Of a DNA stretch of 64,000 nucleotides, positions 19,405-29,697 are shown piece by piece (position 1 is the first letter of the stretch; every line of letters starts with the position of its first letter). Source of the stretch: Lacticaseibacillus casei DSM 20011 = JCM 1134 = ATCC 393 (GTDB lineage: Bacteria; Bacillota; Bacilli; Lactobacillales; Lactobacillaceae); the NCBI RefSeq assembly GCF_000829055.1, contig NZ_AP012544.1:2542001-2606000 (forward strand). The letters run 5' to 3'. Under the pieces are notes generated by a model. The model saw only the letters and a list, made by a program, of their open reading frames with translations. It ran no database searches and had not been told where the DNA came from. Position numbers and translations under genes: made by a program.

Positions 19405-21566
19405 GCATCATCATCCTCCTTTGGTGCCGTCATGGGAATAAATGCGTGCGTTGCGTGCAAATCCTCAGGTGCCTGATCAATTTCTTCACGCCGCAATGCT
19501 TCACCCATGGCGACTGCATGTTTAATGAAATAAGCCTGTGCATTAAGCTTGGTCACGCCGCGCAATTGCACGCGGGTCCAAGTGCTATCCGGCTGGAGAA
19601 CGCGGGTTTTAACATTATCGTCCCACATAATCCCGAAGATCTTGATGATGCGCTCGCGAATATCGTCTTGTAGAATCGGGAAAAGCAGCTCCACGCGTCG
19701 ACTTAAATTGCGATTCATCAAATCAGCTGAGGAAAGATAGACGTTTTCCTGACCATCGGCGTAAAAGTAATAAATTCGGCTGTGTTCCAGCAACTGACCG
19801 ACAATCGAATGAACGGTGATGTTATCCGAAACGCCGGGAATCCCGACTTTCAAGTTGCAAATGCCGCGAACCAGTAGATGGATTTCGACCCCGCCATGCG
19901 AGGCTTCATAAAGCTTCTCGATCATGGCAGTGTCGGACAGCGAATTCATCTTCATCTGAATTAAGGCTTTGCGACCGGCTTTGGCCGCGGCGATTTCTTC
20001 GTCGATCCGATCCATCAAATAATCGCGAATGCCAAGCGGCGCGATGACCAGCTTGTGGAAATACGGTGGCTCCGAAAAGCCGGACAGCATGTTGAAAATG
20101 TTCGAAGCATCTTCACCAATTTCGTTGTTGCAGGTGAACAATCCCATATCGGTGTAAAGTCGGGCGGTGACGTCGTTGTAATTCCCGGTCGCCATGTGCA
20201 TGTAACGTTTGATCCCTTCTTCTTCGCGCCGAACAACAAGCGCCAACTTACAATGGGTTTTGAGGCCAACCAAACCATAAATGACGTGGCAGCCAGCATG
20301 TTCAAGTTCTTGCGCCCAATGCACGTTGTTTTCTTCGTCGAATCGAGCTTTCAATTCGACTAAGACAGTGACCTGCTTACCATTTTCAGCGGCCTGCTTC
20401 AGGTAACGGATAATCGGCGATTTGCTCGACACGCGATACAGGGTCATTTTCACCGCTAAGACTTGCGGATCCTGGGCAGCTTCACGGATAAAATCAATGA
20501 CTGGCTGAAAACTGTCATAGGGATGTTGCATGAACACATCGCGTTCCTTGATGACGTCAAAGATCGATTCGCGCTCAAACGCCGGATCCATATAAGGCGT
20601 GAATGGTTTAAACAAAAGCTCTTTATGGCCGTGAACCTGCTTCACAAGCTTGCTGAGAAAATTCAGATCGATCGGCCCATGAATTTCGTAAATGTCTTCG
20701 TCTTTGACATTCATCGCCTTGGTCAGCCGCTTCCGCAGGTGTTTGCCCATGCCTGCCTCAATTTCCAGGCGCATGACCTTGCCGCGCTGACGTTTTTTAA
20801 GTTGTGACTGAATCTCTTTCATCAGGTCGGAAGCATCTTCTTCAGCCACGTCCATATCCATATCGCGGGTCACGCGGAACGTTGCCGTTTCCTTGATATC
20901 GGCGCCGACGAACAACTCACCGACGAACATCCGGATGACTTCTTCAAGTAAAATAAACACGTTGTCACCGCCGGGCAGCCGCAAAACGCGCGGGAACACA
21001 TCCGGCACCTGAACCATGGCAAATGAACGCGACTTATCATCTTCGCTATCTTCTGGCCGAACCAGGCGAATCGCCAAGTTCAGGCTGTTGTTGCCCAGAA
21101 ACGGGAACGGCCGAGTCGGGTCGACTCCCATCGGCGTCAGAACCGGATAAAGTTCATAGTGAAAATAGTCTGACACAAAATCCCGCTGCTTCTGATTCAA
21201 ATCGCTAGGATGCAGTAACTGAATATCCACTGCCGCCAATTTTGGCGTCAACGATCGCACCAATGTGTTGTATTGCTTTTCCACCATGGCGTGCGCCGTC
21301 TTGGAAATCGCATCAAGTTGTTCCTGCGGTTTCATGCCGGCTGCATCCGGTTTGTCATAATTAACCGTCACCATTTTCTTTAACGAAGCAACCCGAATGT
21401 TGAAGAACTCGTCCAGATTACTTTGGGTGATGCCCAGAAAACGGACGCGTTCCAGAAGCGGATTATTTTTATCCCGGGCTTCTTCTAATACCCGGTCATT
21501 AAACGCAAGCCAACTTAGCTCGCGGTTATTAAAATAGCGTGGTTTGGAAAAATCAAGCTTCTTCAT
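19401..21566 (-). CDS. ppk: Polyphosphate kinase
   Basis: A 721-residue Ppk1. It makes polyphosphate from ATP, reversibly. The N-terminal NNRELSWLAFNDRVLEEA segment is diagnostic. The catalytic histidine region is YMHMATGNYND (near residue 455) and the second conserved histidine is in LLEHSRIYYF (near residue 610). It sits between two ppx genes with 4-base overlaps on both sides, a layout known in the casei group, where polyphosphate accumulation is tied to stress resistance. Confidence 0.96.
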   Translation of the reverse strand: MKKLDFSKPRYFNNRELSWLAFNDRVLEEARDKNNPLLERVRFLGITQSNLDEFFNIRVASLKKMVTVNYDKPDAAGMKPQEQLDAISKTAHAMVEKQYNTLVRSLTPKLAAVDIQLLHPSDLNQKQRDFVSDYFHYELYPVLTPMGVDPTRPFPFLGNNSLNLAIRLVRPEDSEDDKSRSFAMVQVPDVFPRVLRLPGGDNVFILLEEVIRMFVGELFVGADIKETATFRVTRDMDMDVAEEDASDLMKEIQSQLKKRQRGKVMRLEIEAGMGKHLRKRLTKAMNVKDEDIYEIHGPIDLNFLSKLVKQVHGHKELLFKPFTPYMDPAFERESIFDVIKERDVFMQHPYDSFQPVIDFIREAAQDPQVLAVKMTLYRVSSKSPIIRYLKQAAENGKQVTVLVELKARFDEENNVHWAQELEHAGCHVIYGLVGLKTHCKLALVVRREEEGIKRYMHMATGNYNDVTARLYTDMGLFTCNNEIGEDASNIFNMLSGFSEPPYFHKLVIAPLGIRDYLMDRIDEEIAAAKAGRKALIQMKMNSLSDTAMIEKLYEASHGGVEIHLLVRGICNLKVGIPGVSDNITVHSIVGQLLEHSRIYYFYADGQENVYLSSADLMNRNLSRRVELLFPILQDDIRERIIKIFGIMWDDNVKTRVLQPDSTWTRVQLRGVTKLNAQAYFIKHAVAMGEALRREEIDQAPEDLHATHAFIPMTAPKEDDDA

Positions 21567-23092
21567 AGCGTGTTTCGTCCTTTCAACTCAAGCCCTACTC
21601 CGAAAACCTCCGAGAAAAATTTTCCTTTTCGTGCCAACGTCCACCGTTCCAGCTCGATATCATCATTTGCTTTAGCCGACAACAAGACTTTGTTTGGCTT
21701 CACTGAGACGCGCAGTTGTTGAATTTTCTGTTGGCGGGAGGCATCGAGGCTGTCGGCCACGCGTAAAATGGCGGATAGTTTGGCGACAACTAAGCGGTTT
21801 TCGGTTGACATCATCGGAAAATTCTTCAAGTCTGACTGTGGCGTCACCGAGCTGTGGAAGCGGGTAATCGTTGCTACCATGGTCACTTCCAACTCGTTCA
21901 AGCCCATAATTTCCGAAGCCATAATAATGTAGTTCGAGTGAGCATAATGCTTGTGGGTTTCAATGTAGCTGCCAATATCGCTGACAGTTGCCGCCACTTC
22001 CAGCAACAGGCGTTCACGTTTGCCCATCCCATGCAGTTTCTTGAGCCGATCAAAAAGTTGCAAAGCAAACGTGCGCGTTGCCTCCATGTGTTTGTCGTCG
22101 ACCTGATAACGTTTGGCTAAATTATTAGCGCTGATGACAATTTCTTCATCAGGATCGAAGCCGAGTTTTTTAAACCCGCCAGCGTGCGCCGCGTGGACTT
22201 CGAGGCCATCAATCGCTTTGAGATCCGAAATCCAGATTGATTGGCTATTCAGTGTTTCGATCAGACGATATACAAGCAAAACCGTTGGCAACACCAGCGA
22301 TGTTTGACTTGAGGTCAGATCATAAGTATCGGCAAGGTACTGGTCGGACGCTTTCGTCACTTCATCGTAAAGCATGTCAAAGCCTGGCCGATCGGTTTCG
22401 ACCTGCCGTTTGCCTTCTGGAATCAAATTTTGAAAAATCGACAAACTGCTGCCCATCAAAATCATGTTGGTATACTCAACCCCTTGCGGCAGCAAACGCA
22501 TGAAATCCAGTAAGCGGCTGTCGATGTAATCGCGCATGACTTCAACATAGTTCGTCACCGAACGCTGAACATCGCTCATAATCTCATACACCCGCATCGG
22601 CCCTAGCGACAAGTTTCGGGAAAAGCCAAAGGTCCCTTGGCAAAAGGTCGTCAGCTCCACCGAACCGGAGCTGATATCGATCAACACCGTTCCTTTTTGG
22701 GTGATCGAGGCAAACTGTGGAAATTTAACCATAATGGCCTGCGTACGGAAAAAGGCCTCTTCCGACAATGAAGTTGTCCGGATCAGCCAACCGGTGCGGG
22801 TATAAAGTTGGTCCCGAACAAACTCGGCATTGTCCGCCTCAGCCCAGCTAGTACTGGCGTAAACGTTAACCGTCGTCACGCCATAGTCCTTAAAAATCTG
22901 ATTAATGGCATCAAACGCCTGCACAATGGTATCAACGGTTTCAGGGAGGATTTCGTGTTCAGCATAAAAATCATCCCCGATGGCAACTGGATATTTACCG
23001 CGTTCAATTGTTTTAAGTGTCCTTAAATTCGTGATGCTAAAAACGATGGATTGTGCACCGATCATCGCGAATCCCTGTATATTATTTGCCAT
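21563..23092 (-). CDS. ppx: Ppx/GppA-family phosphatase, long form
   Basis: About 509 residues. The N-terminal ASKHA domain has VLIDISSGSVELTTF near residue 140. The C-terminal HD-like helical domain (about residues 310-470) includes LEVAATVSDIG. It is the first gene of the ppx-ppk-ppx operon. The start is uncertain: I chose ATG 23092 (MANNIQ). ATG 23107 is possible, and starts further upstream would fall before the likely transcription start. No classic ribosome site precedes either candidate. Confidence 0.85.
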   Translation of the reverse strand: MANNIQGFAMIGAQSIVFSITNLRTLKTIERGKYPVAIGDDFYAEHEILPETVDTIVQAFDAINQIFKDYGVTTVNVYASTSWAEADNAEFVRDQLYTRTGWLIRTTSLSEEAFFRTQAIMVKFPQFASITQKGTVLIDISSGSVELTTFCQGTFGFSRNLSLGPMRVYEIMSDVQRSVTNYVEVMRDYIDSRLLDFMRLLPQGVEYTNMILMGSSLSIFQNLIPEGKRQVETDRPGFDMLYDEVTKASDQYLADTYDLTSSQTSLVLPTVLLVYRLIETLNSQSIWISDLKAIDGLEVHAAHAGGFKKLGFDPDEEIVISANNLAKRYQVDDKHMEATRTFALQLFDRLKKLHGMGKRERLLLEVAATVSDIGSYIETHKHYAHSNYIIMASEIMGLNELEVTMVATITRFHSSVTPQSDLKNFPMMSTENRLVVAKLSAILRVADSLDASRQQKIQQLRVSVKPNKVLLSAKANDDIELERWTLARKGKFFSEVFGVGLELKGRNTL

Positions 23093-23555
23093 GTCCGTTC
23101 CGTCCATTCTTTTTAAATTCACCAAAACCGAACCGTTCATCCTAATGCCATCATAGCACGGCATATTTTGGTTGCATGAGTTTTTAGCCAAGCCTTATTT
23201 ATCTGCTCAGCCACTCCAATTCAAGTTTACCAAATATTTAGCCGATACTTCGCCGAATTTGGCGTAGATTCACAACTTCTTCCAATTATTTCGCTATCAT
23301 ATGGAGGCTAGGCCAATGTGACCCAGTATGACCACGGTTTATATAAAAATATGCGATTGTCGCCATCTTTTTGCGCAATCGCCAATATTTTTGTGATAAT
23401 CTTAGACCATCATGAAACGACGCTGAAGGAAGTCTCACTTTTGACGCTGATCAACCTTCGTCACTCTGGAAAAGGCGATATCGGCTGTACTTTTTCCTTA
23501 TAAAAAGAGACTGACTGCATCGTCCACATTTAACTTTACATAAAGGGAGTCTCTC
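23093..23555. other. Intergenic region with the ppx operon promoter
   Basis: An AT-rich gap between divergent genes. On the minus strand an extended -10, TGCTATGAT, ends near 23150 and is the best candidate promoter for the polyphosphate operon. AAAGGGAG near 23545 is the methyltransferase ribosome site. I saw no other gene, repeat or terminator. Confidence 0.5.
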
Positions 23556-24380
23556 ATGAAGAATCACCTTGATGACATCACCAAACTTATGGCGCTTGAA
23601 CCTACCGCTGATAGTTATGCCGTTCAACGTCGCCAAACTGCTCATCGCATTGCCATTGCCGACACATGGCAAGTTCAAGCCGGTGAAAATATTCTGGAAA
23701 TCGGTTGCGGCCAAGGCGACTTGAGTGCGGTTTTGGCCGATAGCGTCGGTCCCAGCGGCCACGTTACCGGTATCGATATTGCCTCGCGCGATTATGGAGC
23801 ACCATTGACATTGGGACAGGCTTGGGATCACTTGTTGAATGGTCCGCTCGCCAGTCGGTTAACGGTGCATTTTAATACGGATCTTACGAATAGTCTCGGC
23901 ACGCTGGCGGATCAGCATTTTGACCGGATCGTTATGGCTCATAGCCTTTGGTATTTTGAATCGGCCAATGCTTTGGCGCTGCTGTTAAACAATTTGCGTG
24001 CGATTGGTGATTTTGTGGATGTTGCCGAATGGTCGCTTCAGCCCACGGCGCTTAATCAAATCGGTCACTTGCAGGCGGCGATGGTTCAGGGACTACTTTA
24101 TGCGATTGCCCCCAGTGATGTCGCCAATATTCGCACGTTGATCACGCCTGACACTTTGATCCAAATAGCCCACGATCACACTTGGACTTATACCGCCGGC
24201 CGCCTCCTCGAAGATCCGGATTTAGATGATGCCCGGTGGGAAATCGCGACTACCAATGCCTTGCTGACAGAGCTGAAGTTAAGTACCAATTTGCGTGATC
24301 GCGTCAAGCCACAGCTGGAAGCAATGCACCACAATGGGACCGCTACCCTGCCAACTTTTACTGGCCGCATCACATTTTAA
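23556..24380 (+). CDS. Class I SAM-dependent methyltransferase
   Basis: A 274-residue enzyme. The SAM-binding motif I is ILEIGCGQGDLS near residue 46, followed by GIDIASRD (motif II acidic end) and FDRIVMAHSLWYF (motif IV/post) near residue 125. The start is ATG after AAAGGGAG. The substrate cannot be read from the sequence. The next gene, a broken GNAT, follows after 25 bases. Confidence 0.85.
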   Translation: MKNHLDDITKLMALEPTADSYAVQRRQTAHRIAIADTWQVQAGENILEIGCGQGDLSAVLADSVGPSGHVTGIDIASRDYGAPLTLGQAWDHLLNGPLASRLTVHFNTDLTNSLGTLADQHFDRIVMAHSLWYFESANALALLLNNLRAIGDFVDVAEWSLQPTALNQIGHLQAAMVQGLLYAIAPSDVANIRTLITPDTLIQIAHDHTWTYTAGRLLEDPDLDDARWEIATTNALLTELKLSTNLRDRVKPQLEAMHHNGTATLPTFTGRITF

Positions 24381-24405
24381 TTGCCAAGAAAGTCGATGAC
24401 GAACG

Positions 24406-24791
24406 ATGATCGAATTTAAACCGGCAACTGCCGCCGACTTGCCAAAAATAGTCGCGATTTACAACGAAACCATTCCGACGCATCGTGCAACCGCGGATTT
24501 ACAGCCACAAACCGTCGCCCAAAAATCCGCGTGGTTCGCCGCGCACAATGCCCATTTTCCGGCGTGGGTGATCCAAAACCACCACGAGACGGTCGGCTGG
24601 CTTTCGTTGATCACGAAGCCCCTGCCCACGGCCTGACCACCGTTATTGCCCGCATCTTCGGCCACAACCAAGCAAGCCGCCACTTATTTCAAAAATTTGG
24701 CTACGAACACTGGGGTCACTTACCGGCGATCGCAACCTTGCCAGAAGGCCACGCGGATCTAGAGGTTTATGGTAAGCATTTTGGGATATAG
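24406..24791 (+). pseudogene. GNAT N-acetyltransferase, internally deleted and frameshifted
   Basis: The first frame encodes a normal N-terminal half of a phosphinothricin-acetyltransferase-like GNAT (IVAIYNETIPTHRATAD through ETVGWLSL) and stops at 24636. The C-terminal half (GLTTVIARIFGHNQASRHL through VYGKHFGI) continues in another frame to 24791. The middle of the family, including the RxxGxG-type acetyl-CoA loop, is missing. A deletion of roughly 100 bases that is not a multiple of three explains both features. Confidence 0.85.
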
Positions 24792-24803
24792 GCCCGTATA
24801 TAG

Positions 24804-24860
24804 AAACAGACAAATGAGTTTCCGCCACAGTATTTGCGAAACTCATTTGTCTGTTTTTTT
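24804..24860. terminator. Bidirectional intrinsic terminator
   Basis: AAACAGACAAATGAGTTTC pairs perfectly with its complement ending in a seven-T run, around an 18-base loop. It lies between the GNAT remnant and the convergent MATE gene. Confidence 0.9.
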
Positions 24861-24881
24861 GTAACCTTGAATAGCGGCAAC

Positions 24882-26237
24882 TCACTCTTGCTCACCGGCA
24901 AGGGTGTCTTCCTGTTGCCTGATACGCCGCATGGTGCGGACGTATGAGCTGACCAGCACTAACACGCTGCCGAACCATGCCAAGGGATTGGCGGCGGATG
25001 CGCCGGCAAAACCGAATGGGACGACCAGGAAAATTGCCGCAAACGCCCGCATGCCGAGTTCAAAGAAGCCGGCAACAGTTGGTACCAGCGTCTGGCCTAA
25101 ACCTTGCAACAAATTGCGAATCGTGAACAGAATCGCCAATAACCAATACATGCTGGCGTTGTAATGGAAGTATGTCTGGGCTAACGCCGTGACCGCTGGC
25201 TGATTCGGGCCAAGGAACAAGTTAACGAGCGGTTTACTGAAAATAATAATCAAGGCCCCTAAAACCAGCGATAAGCCAACGTTAACAACCAGCGTTTGGT
25301 AAACGCCGCGGCGGATGCGGCCATAGGCTTTTGCACCCAGGTTCTGGGCTGCAAACGTGGCCATGGCCACTCCGAAAGAAGCGGAAGGCAACGTTGCCAG
25401 CTGATCAATCCGTCCAGCCGCCGTGTACGCTGCGACCGCGTTGGTGCCAAGTGTGTTGAGCATGACCTGTAAAATCACTGCCCCAATAGCAATGATGGAC
25501 ATTTGAAAGCCCATCGGCAGGCCCACTTTTAGATGGCGCAAAATGTCCTGCCAATCGATTCGTAAGTCCCGACGCCGGATCACCAATAGCGGAATTCGCA
25601 TGCGGATATATACCCAGCACAGCAATGCCGCGATCACTTGCGCACTGACAGTTGCGTAACCGGCACCGGCAACCCCGGAATGAAAACCAAGGATGAACCA
25701 GAAGTCCAACGCAATATTGATGATGGTCGCAATAATCAGGAAGATCAGCGGTGTGCGCGAATCACCTAATGCCCGTAACATATTGCTCAGCAAATTAAAC
25801 ACCATTGACGCAATGATGCCAAAGTAAATGACCCGTACGAAGGCAATCGAATCGTCCATGATGTCCGGCGGCGTCTGCATCACCGCAAGTAACGGCCGGG
25901 TCATAGTGACCGCGCCGACCGTCAGAATCAGGGAAATACCAAGCGTAATCCAGACACTCGTTCCAAAACTCCGGCGCACCCGCCGATAATCGTGAGCACC
26001 ATAAGCTTGCGCCGTTAAGATCGACAATCCTGCCGTTGTGCCTTGGGCAAAGCCGATAATTAAAAAAACAATACTAGATGTTGCACCGACAGCTGCCAAA
26101 GCATCTTTGCCAATCGTCCGGCCAACAATCAGCGCATCCATAAAACTGTAAAGTTGTTGAAAAAGATTCCCGATTAACAGTGGGATCGTAAACAGCACGA
26201 TGAGTTTTAATGGTTTGCCAATTGTTAAATTGCGCAT
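24882..26237 (-). CDS. MATE family multidrug efflux transporter
   Basis: A 451-residue membrane exporter driven by a proton or sodium gradient. About twelve hydrophobic spans are arranged as two similar halves. The N-terminal LIVLFTIPLLIGNLFQQLYSF is typical of the NorM/DinF group. I chose ATG 26237 after TTGGAGGT; the longer frame to 26321 reads into unrelated leader sequence. Two family 2 repeats lie immediately upstream, so they are part of or just before its 5' leader. The substrate is unknown. Confidence 0.92.
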   Translation of the reverse strand: MRNLTIGKPLKLIVLFTIPLLIGNLFQQLYSFMDALIVGRTIGKDALAAVGATSSIVFLIIGFAQGTTAGLSILTAQAYGAHDYRRVRRSFGTSVWITLGISLILTVGAVTMTRPLLAVMQTPPDIMDDSIAFVRVIYFGIIASMVFNLLSNMLRALGDSRTPLIFLIIATIINIALDFWFILGFHSGVAGAGYATVSAQVIAALLCWVYIRMRIPLLVIRRRDLRIDWQDILRHLKVGLPMGFQMSIIAIGAVILQVMLNTLGTNAVAAYTAAGRIDQLATLPSASFGVAMATFAAQNLGAKAYGRIRRGVYQTLVVNVGLSLVLGALIIIFSKPLVNLFLGPNQPAVTALAQTYFHYNASMYWLLAILFTIRNLLQGLGQTLVPTVAGFFELGMRAFAAIFLVVPFGFAGASAANPLAWFGSVLVLVSSYVRTMRRIRQQEDTLAGEQE

Positions 26238-26308
26238 ATCTAACCTCCAAAATTTGTAATGTTTATGTGACTGCGGGTGGGGAAAGGCAAAGCTTCTTTC
26301 TTTCTCCC

Positions 26309-26430
26309 ATAACGCGCTCACCGGCGCAGGAGCCTGCGTGTAAGGACCTTGGTCGCAATGGCCAAGACCAGGCCATCACGCCCAAGGCCACTTACACTCC
26401 GATTCCTAAAAGCGCCAGCTCACGCTCAAC
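26309..26430. repeat. Dispersed folded repeat, family 2, copy 2
   Basis: ATAACGCGCTCACCGGCGC at the left is complementary to GCGCC..GCTCACGCTCA-type sequence at the right. The middle pairs GTGTAAGGACCTTGG with CCAAGGCCACTTACAC, and the apical part is ATGGCC..GGCCAT. It is directly followed by copy 3 in tandem. Confidence 0.85.
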
Positions 26431-26435
26431 TTTCC

Positions 26436-26563
26436 ATAACGCGTTCGCCAGCCCAGAAACCTGCACATAAGGACCTCGAGCCTAAATGGCCAAAGACCAG
26501 CCATTTAGGCTCGAGGCCACTTATGCTCCGTTTTCTAACCGGGCTGGCTCACGCTCACTCTTT
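26436..26563. repeat. Dispersed folded repeat, family 2, copy 3
   Basis: Same architecture as copy 2, but its apical stem is GAGCCTAAATGG pairing with CCATTTAGGCTC. Bases differ on both arms from other copies while pairing is kept. The outer arms (GCCAGCCC..GGGCTGGC) also covary relative to copy 2 (CGGCGC/GCGCC). Confidence 0.85.
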
Positions 26564-26640
26564 TAAAATCCAATTTCACCACCATAGCACAAAAAACCAG
26601 GCAGCTGAATAACTGTCTGGTAAATGAAACATATTTGCAA

Positions 26641-27501
26641 TCAAACGTCGGCACCGCCACCACCGGAGCTGCCGCCGCCCCAGCTTGAGCCGCCTCCGGA
26701 TCCGCCGCCAAAGCCACCGCCGAAACCGCCTCCGCCGCCTCTCCGGCCTGCGGAGAGCAAGGCGTCAATGATCAGCCATAGCCAGAAACCGCTATCGCCA
26801 TCACGGCGGCGGCCACCGCGGCCACCACCGCCACGGCCGCCGAAGATAACCGCAACGACGACAACCGCCAGGAAGATTAAAATAATTTTTCCTAAAAGAC
26901 TACCGCCCTGGTTACGACCCGAACTGCGGTACTGATTCATGGTGTCATCTGACACTGTGTTCTGGTCTTTAGGAAATTTGTATTTCTTATCAATCACAGT
27001 CGCAACGGCATTAAACACCTTGCGCAACGCTCGGTTTAAATCCGCCTTGTTGTGTGACTTAATCGATTTCAGATTGCTGTCTAGAATCTGTCCGGCCAAA
27101 GCATCCGGCAAATCGCCTTCAAGACCATAACCCACTTCGATTCGCAGATTTTGTTTGCCGTTATTGTCGGCGTACAGAATCAGGACGCCATTATCGGTGC
27201 CTTTTTTACCAATGCCCCACTTTTGAAATAAATCCGGAGCATAGTCTGACAACGGATCGCCGTGGGTGGACTTCAAAGCAGCGACCGCAATTTGCGGCTG
27301 CTGCTTGGTTCCTTGATAGTAGCGATTCTTTTGGTCGACTAATTGCTTGGTAGCATCGTCAAGGTATTGATCCTGATCCAGGTAGTAATGGTCAGTCGGT
27401 CGTGCCGGCAGATCCTCGGCCGCTGCCACCGGATGGGCTGCACCGGCAAACAGCAGCAAGCCCGTCAGCGCGGCGAATAACCACGCTAAATGCCTGCGCA
27501 T
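26641..27501 (-). CDS. TPM domain protein (YgcG-like)
   Basis: 286 residues: signal peptide (residues 1-27), a TPM domain (about 35-185, with GTDNGVLILYA and VGYGLEGDLPD), a transmembrane helix near 207-222, and a glycine/serine-rich tail (about 225-286). It follows the LemA gene by 8 bases. TPM and LemA proteins are often neighbours and are thought to act at the membrane, possibly in envelope protein turnover; the exact role is open. The glycine-rich DNA gives a long proline-rich antisense frame, which I discount. Confidence 0.9.
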   Translation of the reverse strand: MRRHLAWLFAALTGLLLFAGAAHPVAAAEDLPARPTDHYYLDQDQYLDDATKQLVDQKNRYYQGTKQQPQIAVAALKSTHGDPLSDYAPDLFQKWGIGKKGTDNGVLILYADNNGKQNLRIEVGYGLEGDLPDALAGQILDSNLKSIKSHNKADLNRALRKVFNAVATVIDKKYKFPKDQNTVSDDTMNQYRSSGRNQGGSLLGKIILIFLAVVVVAVIFGGRGGGGRGGRRRDGDSGFWLWLIIDALLSAGRRGGGGGFGGGFGGGSGGGSSWGGGSSGGGGADV

Positions 27502-27509
27502 GGCGCCAC

Positions 27510-28121
27510 CTACTTCCCGGAGCTGGAGCTATTACTTGAAAAATCAACGCTTGGTACTGTCTGGGCTGACGGGGTGGCTTTAAAGGTATCCTTCTTGCCC
27601 AAGCCCATCATACTGGCAAAAATGTTCTTCGGGAACGTCACAACGCTTTGATTGTAATCACGCACTTGGTCAATATAGCGCTTGCGTTCAACCGCAATCC
27701 GATTTTCACTGCCTTCAAGCTGCGTCATCAATGTGTTCACCTGATTGCTGCTTTGCAAACTCGGATAGTTTTCCTTGATGACGTTAATCAAGGTACCCAC
27801 ACTCTTATTCAACTGATCATCGGCTTTAGCCTTGCCAGTCGTTGTGTTCGCGTTCGCATAGGACTTGCGGGCTTCGGCAATTTCACCAAAAACCTTTTGT
27901 TCCTGACCCATCTGGCCTTTAACGGCATTGACCAGGTTAGGTACCAAATCAGCCCGGCGCTGCATGACGTTTTCAACCTGGCTCCATTGTGCTTCGACTG
28001 CCTGATTCTGCTTCGCTAATGAGTTATAGGTGCCAATGCCAAAAATCAGGCAGATCGCCACAATCACGCCGAGCACAATGCTTGTAACTGCAACTGGACT
28101 TAGTCGTTTCGTTTTCATCAT
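27510..28121 (-). CDS. LemA family protein
   Basis: About 203 residues. An N-terminal membrane anchor (residues 12-32) is followed by the LemA coiled-coil domain, with QAVEAQWSQVENVMQRRADL and LVNAVKG near residues 40-65, and a Ser/Thr-rich end. The start is one of two adjacent ATGs (28121 or 28118) after AGAGGAG. It forms an operon with the TPM protein. Confidence 0.92.
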   Translation of the reverse strand: MMKTKRLSPVAVTSIVLGVIVAICLIFGIGTYNSLAKQNQAVEAQWSQVENVMQRRADLVPNLVNAVKGQMGQEQKVFGEIAEARKSYANANTTTGKAKADDQLNKSVGTLINVIKENYPSLQSSNQVNTLMTQLEGSENRIAVERKRYIDQVRDYNQSVVTFPKNIFASMMGLGKKDTFKATPSAQTVPSVDFSSNSSSSGK

Positions 28122-28254
28122 CAATTCTCCTCTGGGACGCACCTCGGCAGCAAAAATCGTTGCTAGGCCAATTCGCGTCCGTAATCAAGTTTTTCACTTC
28201 CTTTTTATTTTACCATGCCGGTACCAATCAGCATCCGGCTAAAGACGGATCTGA

Positions 28255-29500
<1,246 letters not shown>

Positions 29501-29505
29501 AGTTT

Positions 29506-29534
29506 AGGTTAGCCAACTCGGGTAACGATGTCAA
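29506..29534 (-). promoter_or_regulatory. Promoter of the trpS T-box transcript
   Basis: On the minus strand, TTGACA is followed 17 bases later by TAACCT, a few bases before the T-box leader begins. Confidence 0.7.
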
Positions 29535-29538
29535 TAGT

Positions 29539-29657
29539 AAGAGCGTGAACTGGCGCGCTTAGAAGTCGGAGTATAAGTGGCCTTAAGCGTGATGGCCCGG
29601 GCTTGGCCATTGCGATTAAGGTCCTTATACTCCGACTTCTGCGCCAGAGAACGCGTT
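29539..29657. repeat. Dispersed folded repeat, family 2, copy 4
   Basis: GAGCGTGAACTGGCGC..AGAAGTCGGAGTATAAG at the left is complementary to CTTATACTCCGACTTCTGCGCCAG at the right. The apical stem reads CCTTAA..ATGGCC pairing with GGCCAT..TTAAGG, both sides changed relative to copies 5 and 6. It lies between the trpS promoter and the next gene's 3' end. Confidence 0.85.
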
Positions 29658-29697
29658 TGCGCAAGAGCGTGATCTGGTGCCATGCAACTCAACTAAC

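Noticed and set aside
26624..26935. Proline-rich plus-strand frame
   Set aside because: It is the antisense of the glycine-rich tail of the TPM protein and has no ribosome site.
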